From Oscillospiraceae bacterium (GTDB taxonomy: Bacteria > Bacillota > Clostridia > Oscillospirales > SIG627), in contig SVTC01000001.1 of NCBI GenBank assembly GCA_015063985.1, positions 108,311-172,310 on the forward strand: a stretch of 64,000 nucleotides of DNA, in the 5' to 3' direction. This document shows, in pieces, positions 32,311 to 42,198 of the stretch. Position 1 is the first letter of the stretch, and every line of letters begins with the position of its first letter. Position numbers and translations under genes: made by a program. The notes under the pieces were generated by a model, which searched no databases, had not been told where the DNA came from, and saw only the letters and a list, made by a program, of their open reading frames with translations.

Positions 32311-33221
32311 AGTTGTGCTCCTTTTATTATTTCTTCAAGTGTATTGATACCCAAGCGATCCATTGTCTCGGGAAGATCTTCTATTATTTTTTTGCAAATA
32401 AAGGGGTCTATCAGATTGGCGGCGCCGATCTGCACTGCGCTTGCGCCTGCCATCATCATTTCGATAACGTCCTCTGCCGAGGATACGCCTCCCATTCCGA
32501 CGACGGGGATATTAACCGCGTGGGCTACCTGCCATACCATCCTAACCGCTACGGGGAAGATGGCACTGCCGGAGAAGCCGCCCATATTGTTTGCGATCAC
32601 GGGACGTCTTTTCCTTAGGTCTATTCTCATGCCCAGCATTGTGTTTATAAGGCTGATGCCGTCCGCACCTGCCTCTTCGCAGGCCTTGGCAATGGAAATG
32701 ATATCAGTGACGTTGGGGCTGAGTTTTATGATCACGGGCTTGGTGGTGACCTTCTTTACCGCTCTTGTGACCTCTGCCGCCGCCTCGGGAGAGGTGCCGA
32801 AGCTCATTCCTCCTCCGTGGACGTTGGGACAGCTTACGTTTACCTCGAGCCAACCGACTTGAGGGCAGGAATCAAGCCTTTGGCAGGTGTAGGCATAGTC
32901 CTCAACGGAAAAGCCTGAGACGTTTGCCATAACGGGCTTTGAGAATATTTTCGCAAGGTTGGGAAGCTCCTCCTCGATCACCTTTTCCACACCGGGATTC
33001 TGCAGTCCCACTGCATTTATCATACCCGAGCTGCACTCGGCTATTCTCGGTGTGGGATTGCCGTATCTGGGATCCTTGGTGGTTCCCTTGAAGGAGAAGG
33101 TTCCCAGGATGTTTATATCGTAAAGCTCTGCAAATTCTCTGCCGTATCCAAAGGTTCCGCTGGCGGGAATGACGGGATTGGAGAGGGAGATCCCACACAG
33201 ACTTGTCTTTAAGCGTTCCAT
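32295..33221 (-). CDS. pyrD: Dihydroorotate dehydrogenase catalytic subunit
   Basis: [49 protein letters not shown]. Confidence 0.95.
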   Translation of the reverse strand: MERLKTSLCGISLSNPVIPASGTFGYGREFAELYDINILGTFSFKGTTKDPRYGNPTPRIAECSSGMINAVGLQNPGVEKVIEEELPNLAKIFSKPVMANVSGFSVEDYAYTCQRLDSCPQVGWLEVNVSCPNVHGGGMSFGTSPEAAAEVTRAVKKVTTKPVIIKLSPNVTDIISIAKACEEAGADGISLINTMLGMRIDLRKRRPVIANNMGGFSGSAIFPVAVRMVWQVAHAVNIPVVGMGGVSSAEDVIEMMMAGASAVQIGAANLIDPFICKKIIEDLPETMDRLGINTLEEIIKGAQLWEKM

Positions 33222-33937
33222 AAGATCTCCTCCTTTTTCAATACGGGACCGTCCTTGCAGATCCTCTTGTAGCCGGTAACGGTCTTGCAGGTGCATCCCA
33301 TACAAGCTCCGAAGCCGCATCCCATTCTTTCCTCGAAGCTGAACTGACCGTCCTTGCAGTGAGAAAACACGGCCTTGAGCATAGGCTCGGGACCGCAGGA
33401 GAAAACGTAGTCCGCATTTTCGGGCATAGCATCGGTGACGAAGCCCTTCACTCCGTAGGAGCCGTCCACGGTGGTGACTGCGACGTCAACTCCTAACTTT
33501 TTGAAATCATCCTCGCAGAAGATCTCGCTCTTTTGGTTAAAGCCCAGTATTACCCGAGGGCTTTTGCCTTCCTTTATAAGGGTCTTCGCCAAAAGATACA
33601 GGGGAGGTACTCCCACGCCTCCGCCAACAAGGCAGGGACTCTGCCCGGAGAGGGAGGTGTCGTATCCGTTGCCCAGACCGGTCAGAACGTCCAGCACACC
33701 GGAGCTTGTTTTGGAAAGCTGAGCGGTGCCCTTTCCGACTACCTTATATATGACCGTAACCGAGTTAAGGTCGGCGTCGTATACGGAGATGGGGCGTCTG
33801 AGAAAGAGTCCGTCGAGCTTTATATTGATAAACTGTCCCGGCGCGGTGATGTGAGAGCAATCGCCCGTAAGCTTCATTTTCCACACACTGTCTGTTATTC
33901 GATGATTTTCTTTAATCTGAAGATATACCTGTTCCAT
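33209..33937 (-). CDS. pyrK: Dihydroorotate dehydrogenase electron transfer subunit
   Basis: GQFINIKLDGLFLRRPISVYD, FEERMGCGFGACMGCTCKT. Confidence 0.94.
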   Translation of the reverse strand: MEQVYLQIKENHRITDSVWKMKLTGDCSHITAPGQFINIKLDGLFLRRPISVYDADLNSVTVIYKVVGKGTAQLSKTSSGVLDVLTGLGNGYDTSLSGQSPCLVGGGVGVPPLYLLAKTLIKEGKSPRVILGFNQKSEIFCEDDFKKLGVDVAVTTVDGSYGVKGFVTDAMPENADYVFSCGPEPMLKAVFSHCKDGQFSFEERMGCGFGACMGCTCKTVTGYKRICKDGPVLKKEEILWNA

Positions 33938-33948
33938 TAGTAAGCACC

Positions 33949-36900
33949 TTAAGAGTCTATAGTGGAAATCGTCAAAGTGGTCTCTTCAAGAACGTCAAGA
34001 AGGACCTTTACCGTATCAAGGGCTGTGAAGATGGTAACGTTGTTATCGGTGGCACAGCGGCGTATCTCGTAGCCGTCGCTGGTGTGACCTGCGCTTGCAT
34101 AGGTTCCGGTGTTGATAACGTAGGCGATGTGACCCTGGCGGAGAGCCTCGGGGATCTCGTCGCTTCCGTCGCCGATCTTTTGCAGAACGTGGGTACGGAT
34201 ACCGTTCTCCTTAAGAAATCTTGCGGTTCCTTCGGTTGCCTGAATATTGAATCCCAGATTGTAGAAGCGACGGATAAGGGGAAGTGCTTCGTTCTTGTCC
34301 TTGTCTGCGATGGTGGCGAGAACCGTTCCGTAGTTCTGCAGGTGCATTCCCGATGCCTGCAGAGCCTTGTAAAGCGCACGGTTAAGCTTGTCGTCATATC
34401 CGATGGCTTCGCCGGTGGACTTCATTTCGGGAGAGAGGTAAGCGTCAAGTCCGCTGATCTTGTTGAAGCTGAACACGGGAACCTTGACGTACCAACGGTC
34501 CTTTTCGTCCGGGTAAATGTCGAAGATGCCCTGCTCCTTAAGAGATTTTCCGAGAATTACCTCTGTGGCTATATCCGCAAGGGAATAACCCGTAGCCTTG
34601 GAAAGGAAGGGGACTGTTCTGGAGGATCTGGGGTTTACCTCGATAATGAATACGTTTTCGTCGCTGTCCACGATGAACTGGATGTTGTAAAGTCCGATTA
34701 TTCCGATTCCGAGTCCCAGCTTCTTTGCATACTGAAGTATGGTGCCCTTGACCTTGTCGGATATGCTGAAGGTGGGGTATACGCTTATGGAGTCGCCGCT
34801 GTGTATACCGGTACGCTCGACCAGCTCCATTATGCCGGGAACGAATACGTTTCTTCCGTCGCAAATAGCGTCGACCTCTACCTCTTTACCCTGAATGTAT
34901 TTGTCAACGAGCACGGGCTTGTCCTCGTCGATCTCAACGGCGGTCTTGAGATAGTGTCTGAGCTGTTCCTCGTTGAATACTATCTGCATTGCTCTTCCGC
35001 CCAGAACGAAGCTGGGTCTGACAAGAACGGGGTAGCCGATCTCTGTAGCGGTCCTTATACCGTCCTCGATTTTGGTTACAGCCTTTCCGCGGGGCTGAGG
35101 AATGTTGAGCTGCTGGAGCATTTTTTCAAAGATGTCACGGTTTTCCGCTCTCTCTATTGCCGCACAGTCGGTTCCGATTATCTTGACTCCTCTGTCCATA
35201 AGAGGCTGAGCCAGATTGATGGCGGTCTGTCCGCCCAAGGATGCCACAACTCCGTCGGGCTTCTCAAAGTGGATTATGTTCATAACGTCTTCGGGAGTCA
35301 AGGGCTCAAAATAGAGCTTGTCTGCAGTGGTATAATCCGTGGAGACGGTTTCGGGGTTGTTGTTTATGATTATAGCCTCGTAACCGGAGTTTTTAATGGT
35401 GGTCACGGCGTGTACGGTGGAGTAGTCGAATTCTACACCCTGACCTATTCTGATGGGACCTGCGCCGAGAACGACTATCTTCTTTTTGTCGGTGAGGACA
35501 GATGCATTCTCATCGCTGTAGGAGCTGTAGAAGTAGGGGATGTAGGCGTTGGTATGGCAGGTATCCACCATTTTGTAAACGGGGAAAATATCTTCCTTGA
35601 CACGGAGATTGAATATATCTATCTCGCTCTTGCCCCAAAGAAGTGCTATCTCACTGTCTGAGAAGCCCATCTTCTTGGCGGATCTGAGAAGGCTGAGGTC
35701 GCCGGGATTTGCTCGCAATATCTCCTCGGTGGCGATTATCTTCTTAATAGATTCCAAAAAGTAGGGGGTGATCTTGGTCAGATCGTAAAGCTCGCTGATG
35801 GTGGCGCCCTTTCTCATAAGAGCGGCAACTGCGAATATTCCGTCGTGTCTGAACTGAGCAAGGTAGGATTTAAGCTCGTCCGCACTCATTGCCTCAAACT
35901 TTGAAAGACGGAAGTGGTTTGCGCCGATCTCAAGGGAGCGTACTGACTTGAGCAGACATTCCTCAAGGTTGGAGCCTATGCCCATAACCTCGCCCGTTGC
36001 CTTCATCTGTGTTCCCAGAGTGTTGGGAGCGGTATCGAATTTATCAAAGGGGAAGCGGGGGAGCTTGGCAACTATATAATCAAGCCTGGGCTCGAATGCC
36101 GCGTTGGTGTTGGCGATGGCGATCTCCTCCAGAGTCATACCCACCGCTATCTTTGCGGTGACTCGTGCTATGGGATATCCGCTGGCCTTGGATGCCAATG
36201 CGGAGCTTCTGCTGACTCGGGGATTTACCTCAATGAGGTAATACTCGCTTGTCTGGGGGTGAAGTGCGAACTGAACGTTACAGCCGCCCTCTATCTTAAG
36301 CTCCTTGATGAGCTTTATGGCGCTGTCGTTGAGCATCTTCAGATCGTGATCGTTAAGGGTGAGTATGGGAGCGACCACCAGTGAGTCGCCGGTGTGTACG
36401 CCGACGGGGTCGATGTTTTCCATTCCGCAGATGGTGATGGCGTGATCGTTGCCGTCTCGCATGACCTCAAATTCGATCTCCTTGTAGCCCTTTACGCTTT
36501 TTTCTATAAGCACCTGATGAACGGGGGAGAGCTTGAAGGCGTTGAGACCTATGGAGATGAGCTCCTCCTCGTTGTTTGCGAATCCGCCGCCGGTTCCGCC
36601 GAGGGTAAATGCCGGTCTGAGAACGACGGGATATCCGATCCTTGCCGCGGCCGCCTTTGCCTCTTCCAGATTATATGTGATCTCGGAGGGAATGGTGGGC
36701 TCTCCTATGGACTGACACAGCTCTTTGAAGAGCTCTCTGTCCTCGGCTCTTTCAATGCTTTCGCTCTTTGTGCCCAGAAGCTCTACGTTGCATTCCTTGA
36801 GGATGCCCTTTTTCTCAAGCTGCATTACCAGGTTCAGACCGGTCTGTCCGCCGATTCCGGGAAGAATGGCGTCGGGACGCTCGTACCTGAGGATCTTTGC

Positions 36901-37122
36901 GATGTATTCCAATGTAAGGGGCTCCATATATACCTTGTCGGCAATGGTGGTGTCCGTCATGATGGTTGCGGGGTTGGAGTTGCAAAGCACTACCTCGTAG
37001 CCCTCTTCTCTCAATGCAAGGCAGGCCTGGGTTCCCGCATAGTCGAATTCTGCCGCTTGGCCGATTATGATGGGACCGGAGCCAATGATTAGGATTTTTT
37101 TGATGTCTGTTCTTTTTGCCAT
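33949..37122 (-). CDS. carB: Carbamoyl-phosphate synthase large chain
   Basis: KKILIIGSGPIIIGQAAEFDYAGTQAC; two ATP-grasp halves; C-terminal MGS-like domain. Confidence 0.98.
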   Translation of the reverse strand: MAKRTDIKKILIIGSGPIIIGQAAEFDYAGTQACLALREEGYEVVLCNSNPATIMTDTTIADKVYMEPLTLEYIAKILRYERPDAILPGIGGQTGLNLVMQLEKKGILKECNVELLGTKSESIERAEDRELFKELCQSIGEPTIPSEITYNLEEAKAAAARIGYPVVLRPAFTLGGTGGGFANNEEELISIGLNAFKLSPVHQVLIEKSVKGYKEIEFEVMRDGNDHAITICGMENIDPVGVHTGDSLVVAPILTLNDHDLKMLNDSAIKLIKELKIEGGCNVQFALHPQTSEYYLIEVNPRVSRSSALASKASGYPIARVTAKIAVGMTLEEIAIANTNAAFEPRLDYIVAKLPRFPFDKFDTAPNTLGTQMKATGEVMGIGSNLEECLLKSVRSLEIGANHFRLSKFEAMSADELKSYLAQFRHDGIFAVAALMRKGATISELYDLTKITPYFLESIKKIIATEEILRANPGDLSLLRSAKKMGFSDSEIALLWGKSEIDIFNLRVKEDIFPVYKMVDTCHTNAYIPYFYSSYSDENASVLTDKKKIVVLGAGPIRIGQGVEFDYSTVHAVTTIKNSGYEAIIINNNPETVSTDYTTADKLYFEPLTPEDVMNIIHFEKPDGVVASLGGQTAINLAQPLMDRGVKIIGTDCAAIERAENRDIFEKMLQQLNIPQPRGKAVTKIEDGIRTATEIGYPVLVRPSFVLGGRAMQIVFNEEQLRHYLKTAVEIDEDKPVLVDKYIQGKEVEVDAICDGRNVFVPGIMELVERTGIHSGDSISVYPTFSISDKVKGTILQYAKKLGLGIGIIGLYNIQFIVDSDENVFIIEVNPRSSRTVPFLSKATGYSLADIATEVILGKSLKEQGIFDIYPDEKDRWYVKVPVFSFNKISGLDAYLSPEMKSTGEAIGYDDKLNRALYKALQASGMHLQNYGTVLATIADKDKNEALPLIRRFYNLGFNIQATEGTARFLKENGIRTHVLQKIGDGSDEIPEALRQGHIAYVINTGTYASAGHTSDGYEIRRCATDNNVTIFTALDTVKVLLDVLEETTLTISTIDS

Positions 37123-37163
37123 AGAAATCGCCTCCTGAACGATCGTTTATCTTAAATCTTTTT

Positions 37164-38372
37164 TTACGCTTTGTGAACGGTTCTTCCGCCGCAGAGGGTG
37201 AGTATTGCTTTTCCGTAAAGCCTTTCGCCCTCGAAGGGGGTCGCCCTTCCCATGCTTTGGAATTTCTGCGGGTCTACCTTGATCTGTGCATTAAGATCCC
37301 ACACGCAAAGATCCTCTTTGGAAAGAGGGATACCGAATCTCTTTCGGGGATTTATCGCCATAAGCTCTACAAGCTTTTCCGTGGTGATAATGCCGGTCTT
37401 TACAAAATGTGTGTACATAAGGGGAAAGCAGGTCTCGAGCCCGACTATTCCGAACACGCTCTTTTCAAGCCCGCGGGATTTTTCCTCCGCGCTGTGGGGG
37501 GCGTGGTCGGTGGCTATCATATCCACCGTTCCGTCGCAGATCCCCTTGATCAGCTCGTCTCTGTCCTCGGCGGATCTTAAAGGCGGGTTCATTTTGAATC
37601 TTCCGTCCTCCTTGAGATCCTCGTCGGTGAGGATGAGGTAATGGGGTGCGGTCTCGCAGGTGATGTCCAGACCCTCTTTTTTTGCTTCTCTGATGGCGCG
37701 TATGCTTTCTGCCGCCGAAACGTGACATACGTGGTATTTAACGCCCGTTTCTCTTAAGAGCTCTATGTCTCTTTTTATTTGGGCGTATTCGCTTTCGCTG
37801 CTGATGCCGCGATGTCCGTGGCGCTGACAGTAGCTGCCCTTGTGGATGTAGCCGCCCTCAAGAAGACTCTCGTCCTCGCAATGGGCAACTATCATTTTCC
37901 CCAGCGCCTTTGCCTTTTTCATTGCACTTAGCATCATTTCAGTGCTCTGTATGCCTTTGCCGTCGTCGCTGAATGCTATGCAGTGGGGAGCGAGAGCTTC
38001 CATATCTGAAAGCTTTTCTCCCTTTTGAGCCACCGTGATGGAGGCGTATGGGTATGTGTTTATAACAGAATCAAGATCTATTATCTGCTGCTGGAGCTTT
38101 ATGTTTTCCTCCGAATCGGGCACCGGATTTAAGTTGGGCATAGAGCAGATGGCGGTAAAGCCGCCTGCTGCCGCAGCCCTTGTGCCGGTGTAAACGGTTT
38201 CTTTATAAGAAAAACCCGGCTGACGCAAATGCACGTGTACATCGCAAAAGCCGGGTAAAACTGCATATTCCGTGCCTTCTGAGGGGCAGAGAGAAGAAAG
38301 ACGGGTCAATACTCCGTCGGAAAGCTCTACAGATACGGGATGAAACTGTGTTTTCAACTTTGTTGCACTCAT
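37164..38372 (-). CDS. pyrC: Dihydroorotase
   Basis: PGFCDVHVHLRQPGFSYKETV, DMIATDHAPHS. Confidence 0.96.
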   Translation of the reverse strand: MSATKLKTQFHPVSVELSDGVLTRLSSLCPSEGTEYAVLPGFCDVHVHLRQPGFSYKETVYTGTRAAAAGGFTAICSMPNLNPVPDSEENIKLQQQIIDLDSVINTYPYASITVAQKGEKLSDMEALAPHCIAFSDDGKGIQSTEMMLSAMKKAKALGKMIVAHCEDESLLEGGYIHKGSYCQRHGHRGISSESEYAQIKRDIELLRETGVKYHVCHVSAAESIRAIREAKKEGLDITCETAPHYLILTDEDLKEDGRFKMNPPLRSAEDRDELIKGICDGTVDMIATDHAPHSAEEKSRGLEKSVFGIVGLETCFPLMYTHFVKTGIITTEKLVELMAINPRKRFGIPLSKEDLCVWDLNAQIKVDPQKFQSMGRATPFEGERLYGKAILTLCGGRTVHKA

Positions 38373-38401
38373 ACTCTTTTCCTTTCCACGGTTTTGATAA
38401 C

Positions 38402-38561
38402 AAAAAATCTTGCCGAAGTATGGCAAGACAGCACGAAAAACCGGATACGAGTCTTGTCGTACCGAAGTGTTTTTTTCTATTACTTAATCTTGCCGATATC
38501 TCTGTACCGTTCCTTAAAGATCAACATAGTTAAGTATATCACAAAAGCCCTTGTTTGTCAA
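38402..38561 (-). promoter_or_regulatory. pyr operon promoter and PyrR-type attenuator leader
   Basis: TTGACA-17-TATACT promoter; hairpin CGGTA-CAGAGA-TATCG; antiterminator CAAGAC/GTCTTG overlapping terminator TCTTGCC-atacttc-GGCAAGATTTTTT. Confidence 0.75.
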
Positions 38562-38697
38562 CCGAAAATGCGTCAAAAACCTTCCTTATTTTATTATTTT
38601 TATATAATATTCGACTTGTGTTTTTCTTTTGGATGTGGTACAATATCTCCCGTGGCATTTTGTTTTGCCCTGTAATCTTATTCGTGAAGGTGTCTTA

Positions 38698-39420
38698 ATG
38701 AATCGTTCCCAAAAAACAAGAGAGTACGTTTCGGGATTAAAAAATGCCTCCTTTGTGGGAGTGGGATATTTTGCCGTGAGCTTCGGCTTCGGCGCTCTTG
38801 CCGCTTCCAAGGGGGTGAGTGTGTGGGGAGCCACCTTGATATCCCTTGTAAATCTAACAAGCGCAGGGCAGTTTGCCGGTCTTACCGTTATTGTGGCTCT
38901 GGGAAGCCTGTGGGAGCTTATCCTCACTCAGCTTGTTATCAACAGCCGCTATATGCTTATGAGCCTTGCTCTTACCCAAAGGCTGGATAAAAGCTTTACC
39001 GCTCCAAAGAGGATGGTCATGGCGTTTTTCAATACCGATGAGATCTTTGCTCTTTCAATGCAAAGGCAGTCGCCGCTGACCTTCCCTTATATGCTGGGGC
39101 TCGGTACCTTGCCGATAATCGGTTGGAGTGCGGGTACCTTGTGCGGCGCTCTTGCGGGTACTCTTTTGCCCGCCTTTGTCAGGGATTCTCTGTCGGTGAG
39201 CCTGTATGCCATGTTCGTTGCTATCGTACTGCCCGATGCAAGAAGCCATAGGGGAGTGCTGATTTGCGTTTTGATATCCGCTCTTTTGTCCTGCGGATTT
39301 GAATTTTTGCCCTTGCTTTCGTCCGTGTCCGACGGAGTTGCCATAGTATTGTGTACCGTTATTGCCGCCGCGGTATGCGCGGCGCTTTTCCCGGTAAAGC
39401 AAGAAAGGGAGGACGACTGA
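38698..39420 (+). CDS. azlC: AzlC family branched-chain amino acid exporter subunit
   Basis: AFVGVGYFAVSFGFGALA-like opening, INSRYMLMSLALTQRL; followed by AzlD. Confidence 0.88.
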   Translation: MNRSQKTREYVSGLKNASFVGVGYFAVSFGFGALAASKGVSVWGATLISLVNLTSAGQFAGLTVIVALGSLWELILTQLVINSRYMLMSLALTQRLDKSFTAPKRMVMAFFNTDEIFALSMQRQSPLTFPYMLGLGTLPIIGWSAGTLCGALAGTLLPAFVRDSLSVSLYAMFVAIVLPDARSHRGVLICVLISALLSCGFEFLPLLSSVSDGVAIVLCTVIAAAVCAALFPVKQEREDD

Positions 39421-39734
39421 TGTATTTTTATATTTGCGTTGCCGTAATGGCTGTGACCACCTATCTTATCCGTATGCTCCCCCTTACCCTTTTCAGAAAA
39501 AAGATCACAAATCCCTTTGTAAATTCCTTTCTTTACTACGTCCCCTGCGCCTGCCTTACGGCAATGACCGTTCCCGCCATCTTCTTTGCGACGGGGCATA
39601 TTGTAAGCGGCGCGGTGGGTCTTGTGTGCGCGGTAATATTGGCATTTTGCGGCTTGAAGCTTCCCGCTGTTGCGGCCGTAAGCTGTACTGCGGTCCTGAT
39701 ATGCGAGCTTTGCTTTTTGGGAGTGGGAATATAG
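39420..39734 (+). CDS. azlD: AzlD family branched-chain amino acid transport protein
   Basis: ~105 aa, hydrophobic, overlaps azlC stop (TGATG); TYLIRMLPLTLF, FLYYVPCACLTAMTVPAI. Confidence 0.85.
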   Translation: MYFYICVAVMAVTTYLIRMLPLTLFRKKITNPFVNSFLYYVPCACLTAMTVPAIFFATGHIVSGAVGLVCAVILAFCGLKLPAVAAVSCTAVLICELCFLGVGI

Positions 39735-39797
39735 GCTTTTAGAGAAAGTTTTTGCTTTGTGGCGAGAAAAAAGAATAACAATACCGAAAAAAACATA

Positions 39798-39826
39798 TTG
39801 ACTTTATCAATTTACTGTGATATAAT
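39798..39826 (+). promoter_or_regulatory. Promoter of aromatic amino acid operon
   Basis: TTGACT-17-TATAAT. Confidence 0.8.
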
Positions 39827-39859
39827 GTCAACATCAAAAAATCACGGGAGGCAGCAATA

Positions 39860-39937
39860 ATGAAGAATAACAAGTTTTATTATTTCTTTTATTACTTTAA
39901 AAAGGGCTGCCCGTTATCTGTGATCTCCAAGGCTTAA
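39860..39937 (+). CDS. Phe/Tyr-rich leader peptide MKNNKFYYFFYYFKKGCPLSVISKA
   Basis: GGGAGG RBS, 25 codons with FYYFFYYF run, followed by antiterminator/terminator structures. Confidence 0.85.
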   Translation: MKNNKFYYFFYYFKKGCPLSVISKA

Positions 39938-40010
39938 GTGCCTTGGCATAAATAGAACGGACAGTCCGCATTGGTCGTGGTTTTAAAAACCCGAAATGCG
40001 GACTTTTTGT
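39903..40010 (+). promoter_or_regulatory. Transcription attenuator of the DAHP synthase operon
   Basis: CCAAGGC/GCCTTGG; GGGCTGCCCGTT pairing with AACGGACAGTCC (antiterminator); AGTCCGCATT/AATGCGGACTTTTT terminator. Confidence 0.85.
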
Positions 40011-40049
40011 TTTCTTGATACTTATTTTCCATGCAAGAAGGTGCAAAAA

Positions 40050-41078
40050 ATGGCAATGAATTTCCACAGAAAGCTTCCTATCCCTCAGGAGGTAAAAAAA
40101 GAATACCCCTTGACCGAGAAAATGGAAAAGGTCAAGGCAGAGCGAGATGAAAGCATAAAGGCAGTCTTCGACGGAAGCTCTGACAAGTTTATTTTGATAA
40201 TCGGCCCCTGCTCCGCAGATCACAGAGAGCCCGTGCTGGAGTATATTTCCCGTCTGCGCAGGGTCCAGGAGCAGGTTGCGGACAAAATAATAATGATCCC
40301 CCGTATCTATACCAATAAGCCCAGAACCACGGGTCACGGCTATAAGGGGATGCTCCACCAGCCCGACCCGGAGGCAAAGCCCGATATGTACAAGGGCATA
40401 GTTGCCATCCGCGAGCTTCATATGAGCGCCTTGAGAGATTATGATTTTTCCTGCGCCGATGAAATGCTCTACCCCGAGAACCACCGTTATCTGTCAGATC
40501 TGCTTTCCTACGTTGCCATCGGAGCGCGCTCGGTGGAGAATCAGCAGCACAGACTTGTTGCCAGCGGTATTGAAAGCCCCGTCGGAATGAAAAATCCCAC
40601 CGGCGGTGACCTTAGTGTTATGATGAACTCCATCGTGGCGGCGCAGTCCGGTCACACCTTTCTTTACAGAGGCTGGGAGGTGACCAGCGACGGCAATCCC
40701 TACGTTCACTCGATTTTACGCGGTTATCTTGATTACTCGGGCAGAAGCGTTTCCAACTACCACTACGAGGATCTTTTAAGAGTAGAGGAGCTTTACGAGG
40801 CTTCAAATCTTACCAATCCATCCATAATCGTGGATACAAATCACAACAACTCGGGCAAAAAATATCTTGAACAGATACGCATTGCAAAGGATATAGTTCA
40901 CAGCCGCAATCAGAACGGAGATATCAAGCGCCTTGTAAAGGGGCTTATGATAGAAAGCTATCTTGAGGACGGAGCACAGTCCGCCGGAGAGCACGTCTTC
41001 GGAAAATCCATCACAGATCCGTGTCTCGGCTGGGAAAAGACCGAAAAACTCATATTCGATATCGCGGATAAGCTTTAA
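40050..41078 (+). CDS. aroF: 3-deoxy-7-phosphoheptulonate synthase (AroF/G/H type)
   Basis: FILIIGPCSADHREPVLEY, PRTTGHGYKGMLHQP, GIESPVGMKNPTGGDL, VDTNHNNSGKK. Confidence 0.95.
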   Translation: MAMNFHRKLPIPQEVKKEYPLTEKMEKVKAERDESIKAVFDGSSDKFILIIGPCSADHREPVLEYISRLRRVQEQVADKIIMIPRIYTNKPRTTGHGYKGMLHQPDPEAKPDMYKGIVAIRELHMSALRDYDFSCADEMLYPENHRYLSDLLSYVAIGARSVENQQHRLVASGIESPVGMKNPTGGDLSVMMNSIVAAQSGHTFLYRGWEVTSDGNPYVHSILRGYLDYSGRSVSNYHYEDLLRVEELYEASNLTNPSIIVDTNHNNSGKKYLEQIRIAKDIVHSRNQNGDIKRLVKGLMIESYLEDGAQSAGEHVFGKSITDPCLGWEKTEKLIFDIADKL

Positions 41079-41099
41079 ATAAGGCAAGGGTGAAAAAAG

Positions 41100-42188
41100 A
41101 TGGCTAATAAGTTGGAAGAAGCAAGAAAGATAATCAACGAGGTAGACAGCAAAATGGCTGAGCTTTTCGTACAGAGAATGAGAGCCGCCGAAATGGTCTA
41201 CGAGCACAAAAAGGAATTCGGACTGCCTATTCTGGATCAAAAAAGAGAGGACGCGGTCATTGAGAAGAATTCCGCTTTGATCGAAGACGAGGTAATAAGG
41301 GGATATTACATTGATTATCTCAAGCATCTTATGAGTGTATCACGTGCCTATCAGTACCGTATGCAAAGCGGCCTGAAGGTCGCCTACAGCGGAGTGGAGG
41401 GTGCCTTTGCTCACATTGCCGCAAAAAGGATCTTTCCCGAGGCAAATTGCATATCCTGCAGTGATTTTAATGCGGCGTACAAGGCAGTGGCGAACGGTGA
41501 TTGCGACCTCGCGGTGCTCCCCATCGAAAACAGCTATGCGGGAGAGGTGGGGCAGACTATGGATCTGGTTTTCTCCGGCAGCCTTCACATCAACGGAATC
41601 TATGAATTGGAGATCCATCAGAACCTTCTCGGGCTTCCCGAGGCAAGGGTTGAGGACATAAAAAGGGTAACGAGCCATTCACAGGCGCTGAGTCAGTGCC
41701 ACGATTATTTAGAGCTGCGCGGCTTTAAAACCGAGGAAGCCACGAACACCGCACTTGCGGCAAAGGCAGTGGCGGAATTGGGGGATATATCCTACGGTGC
41801 CATAGCCAGTGCCGAGACCGCAGAGCTTTACGGCTTGAAGATCATTGAAGCCAACATTAATAAAAGCGGTGAGAACACCACGCGTTTTGCGGTGCTCTCC
41901 AAGGTGGGTGCTGATTCTCCCGCGCTTTCCAGCACGGTCCTCATGCTTACCGTAAAGCACGAGGCAGGCTCTCTTGCCAATGCGATAAGCATAATCGCTC
42001 AGCACGGCTATAATATGACCGCACTGAGGAGCAGACCTATGAAAAAGCATTCCTGGCAATATTATTTCTACATAGAAATAGACGGAACGGTAAAAAGCGA
42101 TAAGGGACAAAAAATGATAGCCGAATTAGGCAAGGTATGCGACACTCTTAAGGTTGCTGGAAGCTTTGCCCCTCACACGGAGATATAA
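41100..42188 (+). CDS. pheA: Chorismate mutase/prephenate dehydratase P-protein
   Basis: N-terminal CM helix MANKLEEARKIINEVDSKMAELF; AYSGVEGAFAHIAAKRIFP; NTTRFAVLS; C-terminal ACT SRPMKKHSWQYYFYIEIDG. Confidence 0.94.
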   Translation: MANKLEEARKIINEVDSKMAELFVQRMRAAEMVYEHKKEFGLPILDQKREDAVIEKNSALIEDEVIRGYYIDYLKHLMSVSRAYQYRMQSGLKVAYSGVEGAFAHIAAKRIFPEANCISCSDFNAAYKAVANGDCDLAVLPIENSYAGEVGQTMDLVFSGSLHINGIYELEIHQNLLGLPEARVEDIKRVTSHSQALSQCHDYLELRGFKTEEATNTALAAKAVAELGDISYGAIASAETAELYGLKIIEANINKSGENTTRFAVLSKVGADSPALSSTVLMLTVKHEAGSLANAISIIAQHGYNMTALRSRPMKKHSWQYYFYIEIDGTVKSDKGQKMIAELGKVCDTLKVAGSFAPHTEI

Positions 42189-42198
42189 GGAAAAAGTT

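Noticed and set aside
34084-35661. 525-aa plus-strand ORF opposite carB
   Set aside because: Antisense to canonical CarB; no motifs.
33949-38372. Carbamoyl-phosphate synthase small subunit (carA) in the pyr run
   Set aside because: No carA reading frame found between pyrC and pyrK; it is probably encoded outside this window, so absence is not claimed as a biological loss.
38203-38675. Small ORFs in the pyr leader (38203..38403 minus, 38340..38675 plus)
   Set aside because: They overlap the attenuator structures and the start of pyrC; not a Phe/Tyr-style leader peptide and without convincing RBS.
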